Numbered from the stretch's first letter, positions 9,132-18,224 are shown. The stretch: 64,000 nt of DNA from DATFDN01 sp963818725 (GCA_963818725.1 CAWFTU010000024.1:1-64000), one strand, 5' to 3'. The notes: a model not told the origin generated them from the sequence alone. Numbers and translations: made by a program.

Positions 9132-9476
9132 GGCGGGGAGCGGCAGATGCTGGCGCTCGGCCGCGCGTTGATGGGCCGGCCGCGGCTTCTGCTGCTGGAC
9201 GAGCCAAGCCTCGGCCTGGCGCCGCGCGTCGTGCGCGAGATCTTCCGCGTGCTCGCCGACTTGCGTGGGCGCGGCCTGTCGATCCTGGCGGTGGAGCAGA
9301 ATGTCCGCGTCGCGTTGCAGGTCTCCGACTACGGCTATGTGCTGGAAATGGGGGAGATCGCGGCGGAGGGACCGAGCCAGGACCTGGCGCGCAGCCCGCG
9401 CGTGCTGGAGACGTATATGGGCCAGAGACGGAGGAGAGCGGCGCGTGATCGAGGCAATCTTTGCTCCTGCCTCTGA
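9132..9476 (+). pseudogene. C-terminal remnant of a LivF-type ABC ATPase
   Basis: Starts inside the ABC signature (GGERQMLALGRAL), followed by Walker B LLLLDEPSLGLAP, the D-loop, the H-loop region (AVEQNV) and the LivF C-terminus (MGEIAAEGPSQDLARSPRVLETYMG). Walker A and the N-terminal half are missing. The join to livK' at about 9128-9138 lies in a G-rich microhomology (AAGGGGCGGGG). The missing part of a standard liv operon between these points is the livK end, livH, livM, livG and the livF start. Confidence 0.85.
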
Positions 9477-9663
9477 CCGTCATGACCGAGAAAGCAGGCT
9501 TCCAGGTCAGCAAAACGAGTTCCGTGTAGTTTTCGTGAATTCTCTCTTTCGGGGAATGACGAACGATAGCCCAGGACTTCGGGCCGTTGCGATGATCGGT
9601 CGCCGGCTTCGCTTGACACACGCGACGATTGTCCCGTTGAGTCGCATCGATGTTAGGGCAGGC
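9477..9663. other. Intergenic region upstream of the nucleoside permease
   Basis: 187 bp between the LivF remnant and the permease start. I see no gene and no convincing promoter hexamers; TTGACA-like TTGACACA at about 9613 could be a -35 element but no matching -10 is evident. Confidence 0.3.
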
Positions 9664-10744
9664 ATGTCGGCCATGATCTTCGTCCGCAAAGTCTCGCTCT
9701 GCCTGGCAGCGTTTGCAATCGCCGGTTCGCCCCTGCGCGCACCCTCGGCCGCAGCCCAGGATGCCGGCAAGATCCCGGTGCAGGTCGTGGTGATCACCAC
9801 CTTCGAGGCGGATCAGAATGGACAGGACCAGGGCGGCGAATTCCAGGCCTGGACCGACCAGTATCCCCTGCCGATGCACATCCCGTTTCCGCAAGGCTAT
9901 CACGAGCTTCGATACAACCCCGCCGACCAGGTGCTCGGCATTGTCACCGGCGAGGGGACCGCTCGCGCCAGCGCCTCGATCACGGCCCTCGGCCACGATC
10001 CGCGGTTCGACCTGAGCCATGCTTACTGGATCGTCGCGGCGATCGCGGGCATCGACCCGAACGTCGCCTCCGTCGGGTCGGCCGCTTGGGCGCACTACGT
10101 GGTCGGTGGCGATCTGGCCCACGAAATTGACGCGCGCGAGATCCCGCCTGACTGGTCCACCGGCTACACCCCGCTGGGGCGCTACATGCCGGTACCAGCT
10201 TCCCGTGCCGCCGGCGAGTTCGATCAATGGGCAGAATGTCTACGCCCTGAATGCCAGTCTTGTTGATTGGGCTTACAACTTCACGAAAGACATTCAACTT
10301 CCGGACGATGCCACGCTCCAGCAATTGCGTGCGCCCTACACCCAGGACACAGCCAAGCTGCCGCCCTTCGTGCTTGAGGGCGACGATCTCGCCGCGAGCA
10401 CGTTCTGGGTCGGTAGCCTCCTCAATACCTGGGCGGAGAACTGGGTCTCGTACTGGACGAATGGCGGCGGCAAGTTCGCGACCTCGCTCGAGGAGGACGC
10501 GGGCATCATGCAGGCGATCACCTTTCTCGGCCAGGCGCACCGGGCGGACCCCGCGCATGTTCTGATCCTGCGCACCGCGAGCGACTACACCGCCCCGCCG
10601 CCCGGCGTGACGGCGGCCGATCTGCTCAAGGTCGATGAGACGGGCGGGCTCTCCGGTTACACGGAGAGCCTTGCATCCGCCTACGCCGTGGCGAGCCCGG
10701 TCGTCCGGTATCTTGCCAGCCATCAAGCGCCGGATAATCCGTGA
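9664..10744 (+). pseudogene. Purine nucleoside permease (NUP family), frameshifted
   Basis: Periplasmic or exported protein of the NUP family (PF06516). An N-terminal signal peptide (VRKVSLCLAAFAIAGSPLRA) is followed by family stretches KIPVQVVVITTFE, YNPADQVLGIVTGEGTARASASI, PNVASVGSAAWAHYVVGGDLAHEID and, in the next frame, NGQNVYALNASLVDWAY and AHVLILRTASDYTAPPPG to the TGA at 10744. The frame changes at 10191 where GCCGGTACCAG carries one G too many; removing it gives RYMPYQLPVPP and a single ~360-aa protein. Both halves are well conserved, so the indel is recent or a sequencing error. Confidence 0.85.
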
Positions 10745-10886
10745 TCGCGTGCGTGCCGGCGTTCGCTTGAACTGCGTGAGAGCCATCCCGGTAGTCGCTG
10801 GTTCGTTTCGGCGAGTCCTTTCCGCATCAGTCGAAGCCTGCGTGCTCACTCTGCCATGCACGCCGGACAGATACAGGGGTACCGCA

Positions 10887-11936
10887 CTACGCTGTCCCCC
10901 AGGGCATGAGCACGATCTTGCCGCCGAGCCCGCCGGCGTCGATGCGGGCATGAACCTCGCGCGCGGCCGCGAGCGGCAGGCGGTCGATGACCACGGGGTG
11001 GATGGCGCCGTCGCGGAGCAGCCCGAACAGCGTCGCCATGTCGGTCTTGAACTCCTCAGGGTGCGTCTGTCGGCGCGCGGTGATGCTGTAGAACACCGCG
11101 CGACGGCCGCCGAACAGGAACGGCAGCGCGCCCCACAGTTTGATCCGGGCCAAGCCGAGCCCCGCAGAAGCCAAGCCTTCCCCGCCGGCCGCCATGGTCT
11201 GCGAGCCGTAGCCGACGAGCAGGCCGCCGGGCGCGAGACAGGCGAACGACCGAGCGAAGTGCGCGCCGCCAATCGCGTCGAAGGCGGCATCGACGCCGGC
11301 GCCGCCCGGGCGCTCCGCGGTGAGCCGACGCACGGCCGCGACGAAGTCCTTGGCGCGATAGTCGATCGCCATGGCGCCAAAGCCCCTGGCCGCGCCCAGG
11401 TTCGCGGCCGAGCAGGTGCCGATCGCCTTGAGGCCGAGGTGACGCGCCAGGTCGAGCAGCGCGGTGCCGACCGTGCCCGAGGCGCCGATGACAAGGATCG
11501 TCGCCCCCGACGGCAGGCGGCGGTAGCGCGTGAGCATCTGGAAGGCGGTGAGATAGGCGAGTGGAATGCACACCGCCTCGGCCGGATCGACCCCATCCGG
11601 GACGGGCACAAGGAAACGCGCGGGACGGATCGCGTACTGCGCGTACCCGCCGACGACGCAGAGATCGGCGACCATCTGGCCCTCGCGTGGCGCGGCCACG
11701 CCGGGCCCCCTCTCCTCGACAACGCCCACGAGGTCGCAGCCTGGGGTGAACGGCAGCGGTCCCTTGAAGTCCGGGTAGCGCCCGCGCCGGATGAAGGTGT
11801 CGGTGAAACCAGTGCCGGCGGCGAACACCTTGACGCGAACCTCACCCGGGCCGGGGCGTGGAGGCGTCGGCTGTTCCACGAGCTCCAGGACCTCGGGGCC
11901 GCCGAACCGGGCGATGCGGATGTGCTGCCGCGACAT
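10887..11936 (-). CDS. Zinc-less MDR / quinone oxidoreductase-like NADPH dehydrogenase
   Basis: 349-aa medium-chain dehydrogenase of the quinone oxidoreductase group: N-terminal GroES-like domain (PGPGEVRVKVFAAG, FTDTFIRRG, FTPGCDLVGVVEERG) and a Rossmann domain (LVIGASGTVGTALLDLARHLG). The catalytic-zinc cysteines of alcohol dehydrogenases are absent. Several upstream starts exist; the ATG at 11936 (MSRQHIRIARFGGPEVLE) is chosen because homology starts there. It is convergent with the permease and monocistronic. The substrate cannot be inferred. Confidence 0.85.
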   Translation of the reverse strand: MSRQHIRIARFGGPEVLELVEQPTPPRPGPGEVRVKVFAAGTGFTDTFIRRGRYPDFKGPLPFTPGCDLVGVVEERGPGVAAPREGQMVADLCVVGGYAQYAIRPARFLVPVPDGVDPAEAVCIPLAYLTAFQMLTRYRRLPSGATILVIGASGTVGTALLDLARHLGLKAIGTCSAANLGAARGFGAMAIDYRAKDFVAAVRRLTAERPGGAGVDAAFDAIGGAHFARSFACLAPGGLLVGYGSQTMAAGGEGLASAGLGLARIKLWGALPFLFGGRRAVFYSITARRQTHPEEFKTDMATLFGLLRDGAIHPVVIDRLPLAAAREVHARIDAGGLGGKIVLMPWGTA

Positions 11937-12302
11937 GCAGCGAGCATAGCGGCCCGCTCGCCCCGTGTCGCGCCGGGCTGAAAGCGGTCGCTTACGAATG
12001 CATCGGCAGCAGCGTGCTGCCGTAGGGGGCAAACCCACGGTCGATGGCAAGACCGGCCGACGTCCGGACGACCGTGAGGGGAACATCCGTGCCGGCTGTT
12101 GGTGGCGTTGTCAGGCGCAATGCGTCGATCACGTGGCCGCGCCGGCGAGATCGCCATCGCGAACGTTCATTGTGCCGTTCTGCATCCCAAGCGCATCGCC
12201 TGGCATCGGAACACCGTTCGGGGACCAGTTGTTCGGATTGCTGGCGTCATTGCTCTAAGGAGGCCCGTTCCCAACAGTCGTGACACCAGCCGCCATTTCG
12301 GG
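11937..12302. other. Gene-free stretch left of the Tn3-type module
   Basis: 366 bp without a supportable gene. It holds a perfect 8-bp stem-loop (CGGCAGCA-GCG-TGCTGCCG, 12004-12022) that could end transcription of either neighbour, and a degenerate copy (12090-12124) of the sequence at the far side of the tnpA-integrase module. A GGGG...CTAAG stretch at about 12217-12256 has the look of a Tn3 terminal repeat, but I could not find its partner. Confidence 0.4.
12090..12124 (+). repeat. Direct repeat, left copy, flanking tnpA-integrase
   Basis: TGCCGGCTGTTGG...GGCGTTGTCAGGCGCAAT matches 15923-15955 (TGCCGGCTGTCGG...GGCGTTCTCAGGCGAAAT) in the same orientation with a 2-bp gap. A pair of ends of one element should be inverted, so this is probably a relic of a second, related transposon end. 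Confidence 0.55.
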
Positions 12303-15269
12303 TCAGGCGAGTGCAGCGATGCGGGTTTGCATGTCGAGTTCCTGGCGACCATAGGGGTTCACATGCTCCCACATCAGCGGCGTGAGTGCTTTCTGATCGC
12401 GCGCTGTGAGGCGATCGGCCCAGTGTGGGCGCGCAAGCACCTGCTGCAGCATGAGCGTGTTCACGAAGACCATGCAGTTCTGCAGCAGGTGCAGGCTGAG
12501 CATGCTCAGCTCGTGGTCCTCGGCTCGGTTGCTCGACATCTCGCCGCGGCGGGCGAAGAACACGAAGTCGTTGGTGCTGTTCCAGTGCTCGACCACGTTC
12601 AGCCCGTCGTTGACCTCGCGCCTGAGCGCCTCGTCGGCCAGGTAGCGGCACAGGAAGCAGGTCTTCACCGCCTTGCCCAACTCCAACAACGCCCGATAGG
12701 TTGGGTGCTGAACATTCTCGCGGGTGAAGTGCCGCAGGATGGCCTCGGCTTCCGCAGTGCCCAGCCTGAGCGCGGTCGCGTATTTGACCATCGCGTCGTA
12801 TTGCCGGCGGATCAGCTCCCAGTCGATCGGCCGCGACAGGATGGGTTGCAGGCGCGCGTACGCCTCGGGCTGGCCGGCGTCGGGCCGATAGAGGCGCTGC
12901 TTGCCGATGCGCTTGAGCCGCGGCAGGAGCTGGAAGCCGAGCAGTCTGGTGAAGGCGAAGGCCACGACGCTCTGCCCGTGGGAGTCGACATACTGGCGGT
13001 CCACGGCCATCTCGGTGCAGTGGCGCATGACGCCCTCGATCATGCTGGCGACCTCGGAGGACGAGGGCGACTTCAGCTGCGAGTGGATGCACAGCAAATT
13101 CCGCTCGACGTGCCAGTAGATCATGACGCCGCGCCCGCCGTAGCGGACGTGCCATTGCGTCGTGAGGTTTTGGTCCCAGGCGCCGAAGTGCTTGCTGTCC
13201 GACGCACAGGCGGTGGTGCCCTCGCCCCAGATCAGGGGATCACGGGCGCGCAGAGTGCCGTTGGTCACGACCGCGATCGCCTCGCGCAGTCGGTCCGGCG
13301 TAAGATAGCGCCGGCGCGCGTAGGCGAGGTCTCGGTAGCTCGGCCCGCCGTCGCGCGCAGCGTCCAGCCGGCGCAGCCCGGTGTTGGTGCCGAGCCCGTA
13401 CAGGCACAGCAACAGCCGCGGCCGCAACTCGCCGCGGTCGAGCGTTTCGTAGGCGGTGGGGCTGCCCAGCACGTCGGTGAAGCCGAGTCGCAGGTCGGCT
13501 TCCTTGACGATGTCGAGCAGGCCCGTCATCGGCCAGGTCGCCGTCACCTCGGCCTTGAGCGCCTCGATGCTCTCGGGGTCTGGGCGCGCCCGCAGCGGCG
13601 AGACTGTGATCCAGCCACCGCGCCGGCTCGTGATCCTGACGTGCGGGTTGCGCGGCAGCCCGGTGTCGAGCCGGGACAGGCCCGCGCGCATCTCCGTTTG
13701 CAGGCCGGCGATGAACGCCTCGGCGTCGAGCGGCAGGCCGAGCGCTTCGTAGTAGGGCGCGCGACGCTCGGCAAAGTCGGCGGGCAGGTCCTCGTCTGGG
13801 TTGCGGTAGCGGTCGGCGCCGACCACCCAGACCTCTTTGGAGCGCAGTCGTTCGCGCAGCGCCTCCAGCACGCAGATTTCGTAGGTGATCCGGTTGATGC
13901 GCGGCCTGGCGCCGTCGGCGCCAGCGTCGATCACCGCGTCGCGCCAGAGCGGGCGCACGACGCCCTCGATCGGCACCACCTCGTGCGCCGGGATGTGGCG
14001 CACCCGGGTGCCGGCGTAGCGCCGGACCAGCGCGAGCGCCTCGATCACCGGCTGATGGGTGGCGTTGTTGGACCGGAAGTCGAGCGCGTCGAGGAGGCGC
14101 GGCACCATGCGCCGGTAGTGCCCGGCATAGGAGCTGCGGATCGTGGTGCGCAAGCTGCGGCGGTACGTCGGCCCGGATTGCCACTCGCGCACCAGGTCGC
14201 GCAGGGTTTGTTCGCTGGCGACCGGGAATACGACCTCGCGCACGGTGCCGTCCGGTCTGGTGATCGCGGTGCCGGCGATTTCGAAGAGAAGGCTGGTCTT
14301 GCCCGTGACGCGCCTCAGCTCGCCGATGGCCTGCTGCTCCACCCGACGTTCTGCACGGGCGCCGATGGCATGCACGGTCTCGACCAGAAGCTCGACCAAA
14401 TCGTCGGTGAGCGCACGGCCGCGCAGGTGGGCGTAGGCAGCGAGCCAGGCCAGACGCGCGGGCTCCGGCAGGCGGCGCAGGTCGGAGGGCGGCTGCACGG
14501 CAAGGCGCCGGCGGCACAGCTCGATTTCGTGCGGCAGCACGCCCGCGAACAGCCCAGAGGGCAGGCCGATCGCCCGGATCGCCTCCAGCCGCTCCAGCCC
14601 GCGCGTCACGTTGGCCACCCCGGCCTTGCCTGGATCGCTGCGCACGAAATTCAGCAGCGCTCTGCTGCCCGTTGCGGTGGCGGACTCGTCCTCGCCATCG
14701 GCTTCGGTCCCCGCCGGAGGCGGCTGCAACAGGGCGTCAAGCCGCTCGCGCACCTCGGGCGGCAGCCGGGCATGGATGGCGGCGTGGAGCCGGTCCTCGT
14801 AGCCGCGCACCGCGCCGCGGACGATGCGCCCGACGCGGTCGGGCGTGGGCGGCTCGACCTGAAGTGCCCGGCAGCGCTCCTCCAGCTGGGCGGCGAGACG
14901 GCCATGGTCGCGGGTCTCAGCAAGGGCGTGATCGCGCAACCAGATGCCAACCTCTTCGGCATCGGCCACCGTCGCCTCCCGGTAGCCGAGCAGGGCGCGT
15001 ATCTCGGCCCGCTGCCGCTCCAGTGTGCGGTCGGGGGCACCGGGCAGCAGCGACGCCGCGCCGCTCGGCGCCGGCACGCCGAGTGCGCGCGCGAGTTCCG
15101 CCACCGCGCCCTCGTCTACCTCGGCCGCGGCACGGGGGAAGCGCCCGCGGGCACGGAAGAACAGCAGCATGACCGCGAAGCGCAACCGACTGCCCCAGCG
15201 CTTGGCCTCGATCAGCAGGCGGTCGGCAGGCGTCAGATCCCAGATGCCGTCGTGGACAGAGGCGCTCAT
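12303..15269 (-). CDS. tnpA: Tn3-family transposase TnpA
   Basis: 988-aa transposase, full length for the Tn3 family, catalysing replicative transposition. The C-terminal DDE domain is recognisable: GEGTTACASDSKHFGAWDQN, TQWHVRYGGRGVMIYWHVE, VDSHGQSVVAFAFTRLLGFQLLPRLK and the end LTPLMWEHVNPYGRQELDM. The start is the ATG at 15269, 18 nt downstream of the recombinase stop on the same strand. The frame is intact, so the element could still supply transposase, though its terminal repeats are unclear. Confidence 0.92.
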   Translation of the reverse strand: MSASVHDGIWDLTPADRLLIEAKRWGSRLRFAVMLLFFRARGRFPRAAAEVDEGAVAELARALGVPAPSGAASLLPGAPDRTLERQRAEIRALLGYREATVADAEEVGIWLRDHALAETRDHGRLAAQLEERCRALQVEPPTPDRVGRIVRGAVRGYEDRLHAAIHARLPPEVRERLDALLQPPPAGTEADGEDESATATGSRALLNFVRSDPGKAGVANVTRGLERLEAIRAIGLPSGLFAGVLPHEIELCRRRLAVQPPSDLRRLPEPARLAWLAAYAHLRGRALTDDLVELLVETVHAIGARAERRVEQQAIGELRRVTGKTSLLFEIAGTAITRPDGTVREVVFPVASEQTLRDLVREWQSGPTYRRSLRTTIRSSYAGHYRRMVPRLLDALDFRSNNATHQPVIEALALVRRYAGTRVRHIPAHEVVPIEGVVRPLWRDAVIDAGADGARPRINRITYEICVLEALRERLRSKEVWVVGADRYRNPDEDLPADFAERRAPYYEALGLPLDAEAFIAGLQTEMRAGLSRLDTGLPRNPHVRITSRRGGWITVSPLRARPDPESIEALKAEVTATWPMTGLLDIVKEADLRLGFTDVLGSPTAYETLDRGELRPRLLLCLYGLGTNTGLRRLDAARDGGPSYRDLAYARRRYLTPDRLREAIAVVTNGTLRARDPLIWGEGTTACASDSKHFGAWDQNLTTQWHVRYGGRGVMIYWHVERNLLCIHSQLKSPSSSEVASMIEGVMRHCTEMAVDRQYVDSHGQSVVAFAFTRLLGFQLLPRLKRIGKQRLYRPDAGQPEAYARLQPILSRPIDWELIRRQYDAMVKYATALRLGTAEAEAILRHFTRENVQHPTYRALLELGKAVKTCFLCRYLADEALRREVNDGLNVVEHWNSTNDFVFFARRGEMSSNRAEDHELSMLSLHLLQNCMVFVNTLMLQQVLARPHWADRLTARDQKALTPLMWEHVNPYGRQELDMQTRIAALA

Positions 15270-15287
15270 GCCCGGCTCCTTCTTGCA

Positions 15288-15869
15288 TCAGTAGCGGGGC
15301 ATGTTGAGGAACGCGCGCCGTGCCGCACTCTCGCGGCTGCGCGTCGTCAGGTAGGTGTAGACGACCGTGTTCTGGATGTTGCTGTGCCCGAGCCAGTCCT
15401 GGACGAAGCGCAGGTCGGCACCCGCTTCCAGCAGGTGGGTGGCGATGGAGTGCTTGAGGCAGTGGAAGTGGCGCTTGGCCACGGGCAGGTCGGCGGCCTC
15501 GCCGTACTTCTTCATCAGCCAGTCCAGTGTGCGCCGGGCGATCGGGTCGCCGCGGTTGCTTGGGAACAGCACGGGCGAGGGCGGCTGCGGGCGCTCGCGC
15601 AGCCAGGCCCGGAGCGCCTTGGCCTCGTCGGGCTGCAGCGGGTGCATCCCGGAAAGGCTGCCCTTCAGCCGATGCACCATTAGGCGCAGCGTCTTGATAT
15701 CGAGGTCCTCGGCGCGCAGCAGACCCACCTCGCTGGCGCGCAGCCCATGGCGGTAGGCCAGCAGGAACAAGGCCCGGTCGCGCACGCTCTCCCGCGTGGC
15801 GGCGAGCAGCCTCCCGAGCTCATCACGTGTCAGGAAGCGGATCGTATCGGTACGCGGTCGCGGCGGCAT
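15288..15869 (-). CDS. Tyrosine recombinase (TnpI-like resolvase of the Tn3 element)
   Basis: 193-aa catalytic domain-only tyrosine recombinase. Catalytic Arg lies in HGLRASEVGLL, a beta-hairpin Lys near 75-80, His in HCLKHSIATHL (Lys replaces the usual second-box Arg), His in LGHSN and the nucleophile Tyr in VVYTYLT. Encoded just upstream of tnpA on the same strand, it fits Tn3-family transposons that resolve cointegrates with a tyrosine recombinase instead of a serine resolvase. The HxxK variant is worth noting. Confidence 0.85.
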   Translation of the reverse strand: MPPRPRTDTIRFLTRDELGRLLAATRESVRDRALFLLAYRHGLRASEVGLLRAEDLDIKTLRLMVHRLKGSLSGMHPLQPDEAKALRAWLRERPQPPSPVLFPSNRGDPIARRTLDWLMKKYGEAADLPVAKRHFHCLKHSIATHLLEAGADLRFVQDWLGHSNIQNTVVYTYLTTRSRESAARRAFLNMPRY

Positions 15870-15904
15870 GGTTCGAACCTACACCGAGCGGGACTGCCCG
15901 AAAT

Positions 15905-15921
15905 AACTGTTCTGAGCAGTT
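15905..15921. other. Candidate recombination core / operator upstream of the recombinase
   Basis: AACTG-TTCTGAG-CAGTT is a perfect 5-bp inverted repeat with a 7-bp spacer, 36 bp upstream of the recombinase start. Internal resolution sites of TnpI-type Tn3 elements have this layout and position. Assignment is by position only. Confidence 0.4.
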
Positions 15922-15922
15922 C

Positions 15923-15964
15923 TGCCGGCTGTCGGCACGGCGTTCTCAGGCGAAATCAGCGCCC
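15923..15964 (+). repeat. Direct repeat, right copy; possible Tn3 terminal repeat ending in CCCC
   Basis: Read on the - strand it begins GGGGCGCTGATTTCGCC, as expected for a Tn3-family terminal repeat. Its partner in inverted orientation was not found; the related copy at 12090-12124 is in direct orientation. Confidence 0.45.
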
Positions 15965-16050
15965 CAAGGACTCCAAATTCCGGCTGTAATGGGCAATTCG
16001 GTCGAACCTCCACCCTTCCGCCGAACCCTCAGCCTGCCCCGGCGCCTCGA

Positions 16051-17508
16051 TTACAGATCGAGGGCATTCTTGAAGATCTGCCCGTCCTTCATGATGATCA
16101 CGAAGCTCTTGCCAGGATCAGCGATTAGCCGAATGTCTTGCAGCGGATTGCCATTCACCAAGAGCAGGTCGGCCAGCGCGCCTTCGTCGACGACGCCGAG
16201 CTTGCCAGGATAGGGATTGCGCGGGCCCGACAAGGCGAGCAGTTCGCCATTGATGGCAGTCGCCATGCACAGAATTTCGGCATTGCCGTACCAGCGGCCC
16301 AGATGCGTCAGCATCGTGCCCTGGCGCGCCGTCAACGTGTCGGAAAACAGCAGGTCCGAGCCGAAGGCCGTCCGGATCCCGTTTGTCTTCGCCAGCGTAT
16401 AGGCCGTGTCCGTGCCGGCGAAGACCTGCAGCATCTTGGCGCGGCCCGGTCCGGGCAGAACAACGGTGTCGTCGTCGCCCAAGAAGGGCTGGATGCTCAA
16501 CCAAATGCCGCTATCCGCCATCGACCGGGCGGTGGCCGCATCCATCAGGTGAGCGTGCTCAATACACCTGGCCCCGGCGGCGATGGCCCGGCCGATCGCT
16601 ACCGGCGTATAGGCGTGCACCATGACATAGGTGTTCCAGTCGCTCGCCACACCGACCGCGGCGCGCAGCTCCGGTTCGCTGAAGGTCACCATGTCCAGGG
16701 GGCTACGCGGCGATGAGACCCCGCCGCTGCCCATGACCTTGATCTGCGAGGCGCCCTGCATCAGTTGCTCGCGCACCCGGAGCCGGACCTCGTCGGCGCT
16801 ATCGGCGATCATGCTGCCGCCCATCTGCTCCAGCGCGCTGAGCGGGCCACCCGGGCGTCTCGGCAGATCGGACAACGGCCGGAAGTCACCGTGCCCACCG
16901 GTGGTCGTGATCATGGCGCCGGAGGGGTAGATCCGCGGCCCCGGTATCACGCCCGTGTCGATCGCATCCTTGAGCGGGAAGACCGGACCGCCGGCATCCC
17001 GGACCGTGGTGAAGCCGCGCATCAGGGTACGTTCCGCTTCGACGCCGGCCTCGAGGAAAATAACGCCGGCTTCGGCCGTCACCAACCGCTGCAGCGGCAT
17101 CGCCGCGAACAGCGCGTGCCAGTGCATGTCGATCAACCCAGGCATCAGGACGCGGCCGCCACAGTCAATCACCCGCGCGCCTTCGGGCGCCGCGGGATTC
17201 CCGGCCGCAACGGCCTTGATCCGGCGATCCTCCACCAGGACACGAAGCCCATCCCGCAGGCCGGACGAGGTCCCGTCGAACAGGCGGAAATTCGTGAAGA
17301 AGACCGGTCGCGGAGGCAATACGGGCGAGGGGATTGACTGGGCATCGGCGCGTTTGGACAAACCAAGCGCAGCGATCGAGGTCGCGATGCCGGCGACAAC
17401 ACTGCGCCGCGAAATGTCGAGGCCGATTCGCTGGGTCAGAGACTGGATTTCTGGCCTGTGACAAAGGCAGCCGGGGGTCGCGGCATCGGCCGACGTGCAG
17501 GAGAACAT
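16051..17508 (-). CDS. Exported metal-dependent amidohydrolase (Tat signal)
   Basis: 485-aa amidohydrolase-superfamily enzyme (imidazolonepropionase-like). A twin-arginine leader (DISRRSVVAGIATSIAALGL) near residues 40-60 indicates export. Metal-site signatures: GLIDMHWHALFA (HxH), catalytic region QIKVMGSGGVSS, His ligands in MVHAYTP and CIEHAHLMD, and FGSDLLFSD (Asp). I chose the ATG at 17508 because AGGAGG lies 7 nt upstream. The substrate is unknown. It is divergent from the carbonic anhydrase remnant. Confidence 0.85.
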   Translation of the reverse strand: MFSCTSADAATPGCLCHRPEIQSLTQRIGLDISRRSVVAGIATSIAALGLSKRADAQSIPSPVLPPRPVFFTNFRLFDGTSSGLRDGLRVLVEDRRIKAVAAGNPAAPEGARVIDCGGRVLMPGLIDMHWHALFAAMPLQRLVTAEAGVIFLEAGVEAERTLMRGFTTVRDAGGPVFPLKDAIDTGVIPGPRIYPSGAMITTTGGHGDFRPLSDLPRRPGGPLSALEQMGGSMIADSADEVRLRVREQLMQGASQIKVMGSGGVSSPRSPLDMVTFSEPELRAAVGVASDWNTYVMVHAYTPVAIGRAIAAGARCIEHAHLMDAATARSMADSGIWLSIQPFLGDDDTVVLPGPGRAKMLQVFAGTDTAYTLAKTNGIRTAFGSDLLFSDTLTARQGTMLTHLGRWYGNAEILCMATAINGELLALSGPRNPYPGKLGVVDEGALADLLLVNGNPLQDIRLIADPGKSFVIIMKDGQIFKNALDL

Positions 17509-17645
17509 GGCCCACCTCCTCTGCGAGCCCGCGTGCGCCATTGTGCTACACGAGACCCTTGGGCGTGGGTGTAATGCACGCCGCGACCTGACGCGAGCCA
17601 TCGCGAGAGCGGCTCGCGAATGCAGACAAAGAGATCGAACAGACC

Positions 17646-17957
17646 ATGTGCGAGGGTTGTGCAGACAAAGGCCTCCGGCGCCGCGGGTTGGTTGTTGCTG
17701 GGCTCGGCTTACTGGCGGCGGCGCCACTGGGCGCCCGGGCGCAAACTCCCCCGCAAGCCGCCGCAGCCTCACCGGAGGCCGCGCTGAGCCTCTTGACCGG
17801 GGGCAATGCCCGCTATGCCGCCAACCAGCCGCGCCAGCGCGACTTTTCGCCGGCGCGAGCCAACACCGCGCAGGGCAACGCACTTCCGGGGCACATCGCG
17901 GGCCTGGTGCAGGCGATGAAGCCAGGCATCGAGCCAATCCTGAAGCAGCCGGGTACC
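17646..17957 (+). pseudogene. Beta-carbonic anhydrase, internally deleted and 3'-truncated
   Basis: Begins as a Tat-exported beta-carbonic anhydrase (MCEGCADKGLRRRGLVVAG; then SPEAALSLLTGGNARYAANQ) but jumps in frame from ANTAQGN to LPGHIAGLVQAMKPGIEPIL. The whole active-site core, including the CxDSR and HxxC zinc ligands, is missing. After KQPG at 17957 homology stops. An in-frame deletion near 17880, then truncation, has inactivated the gene. Confidence 0.8.
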
Positions 17958-18224
17958 ACCACATCTCGATCCGGCGTTGCTACGCAGCTCTCATTCCGAC
18001 TTGCCGCGTCCGTTTGCGCGAATCGGCCGCCGCGCGATCTCGGAGGAACTCAGCGAGAATGCTTGAGGTCAGAACCGCCTGCCATCGACGCTTGGCCGCC
18101 AACGCATCGGGCCAGGCCGTCACGTCGCCTGCCTCAATCATGTACGGGGTCAGGCGCAGTCCCGTACATGAAATGGCGGCCGGTGACACGACTGTTGGGA
18201 GCGGGCCAAGGAGAGCGGTCGGCG
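17958..18224. other. Unassigned region after the carbonic anhydrase remnant
   Basis: 267 bp. A 69-aa reverse-strand frame (17980-18189) is open but I do not recognise it and it lacks a clear ribosome-binding site. The only structured signal is the perfect stem-loop at 18138-18171. Confidence 0.3.
18138..18171. terminator. Perfect 11-bp stem-loop downstream of the sigma-54 regulator gene
   Basis: TCATGTACGGG (18138-18148) and CCCGTACATGA (18161-18171) pair perfectly around a 12-nt loop. It lies 54 nt past the stop of the - strand regulator gene, so it could end the prm operon transcript. There is no U-run on either strand, so a protein-binding palindrome is an alternative. Confidence 0.45.

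Noticed and set aside
11990..12120. Possible MltA-like C-terminal fragment on the - strand (VPLT...AIDRGFAPYGS).
   Set aside because: Similarity is too short and the catalytic part is missing.
12217..12256. GGGG...CTAAG stretch as the left terminal repeat of the Tn3 element.
   Set aside because: No inverted partner was found on the right side, so I do not call it.
12099..15683. Very long open frame (1194 aa) on the + strand.
   Set aside because: It is antisense to tnpA and the recombinase gene, has no recognisable domain, and follows from GC-rich codon bias.
17980..18189. 69-aa reverse-strand frame as a gene.
   Set aside because: No ribosome-binding site, no recognisable family, and it overlaps the stem-loop at 18138-18171.
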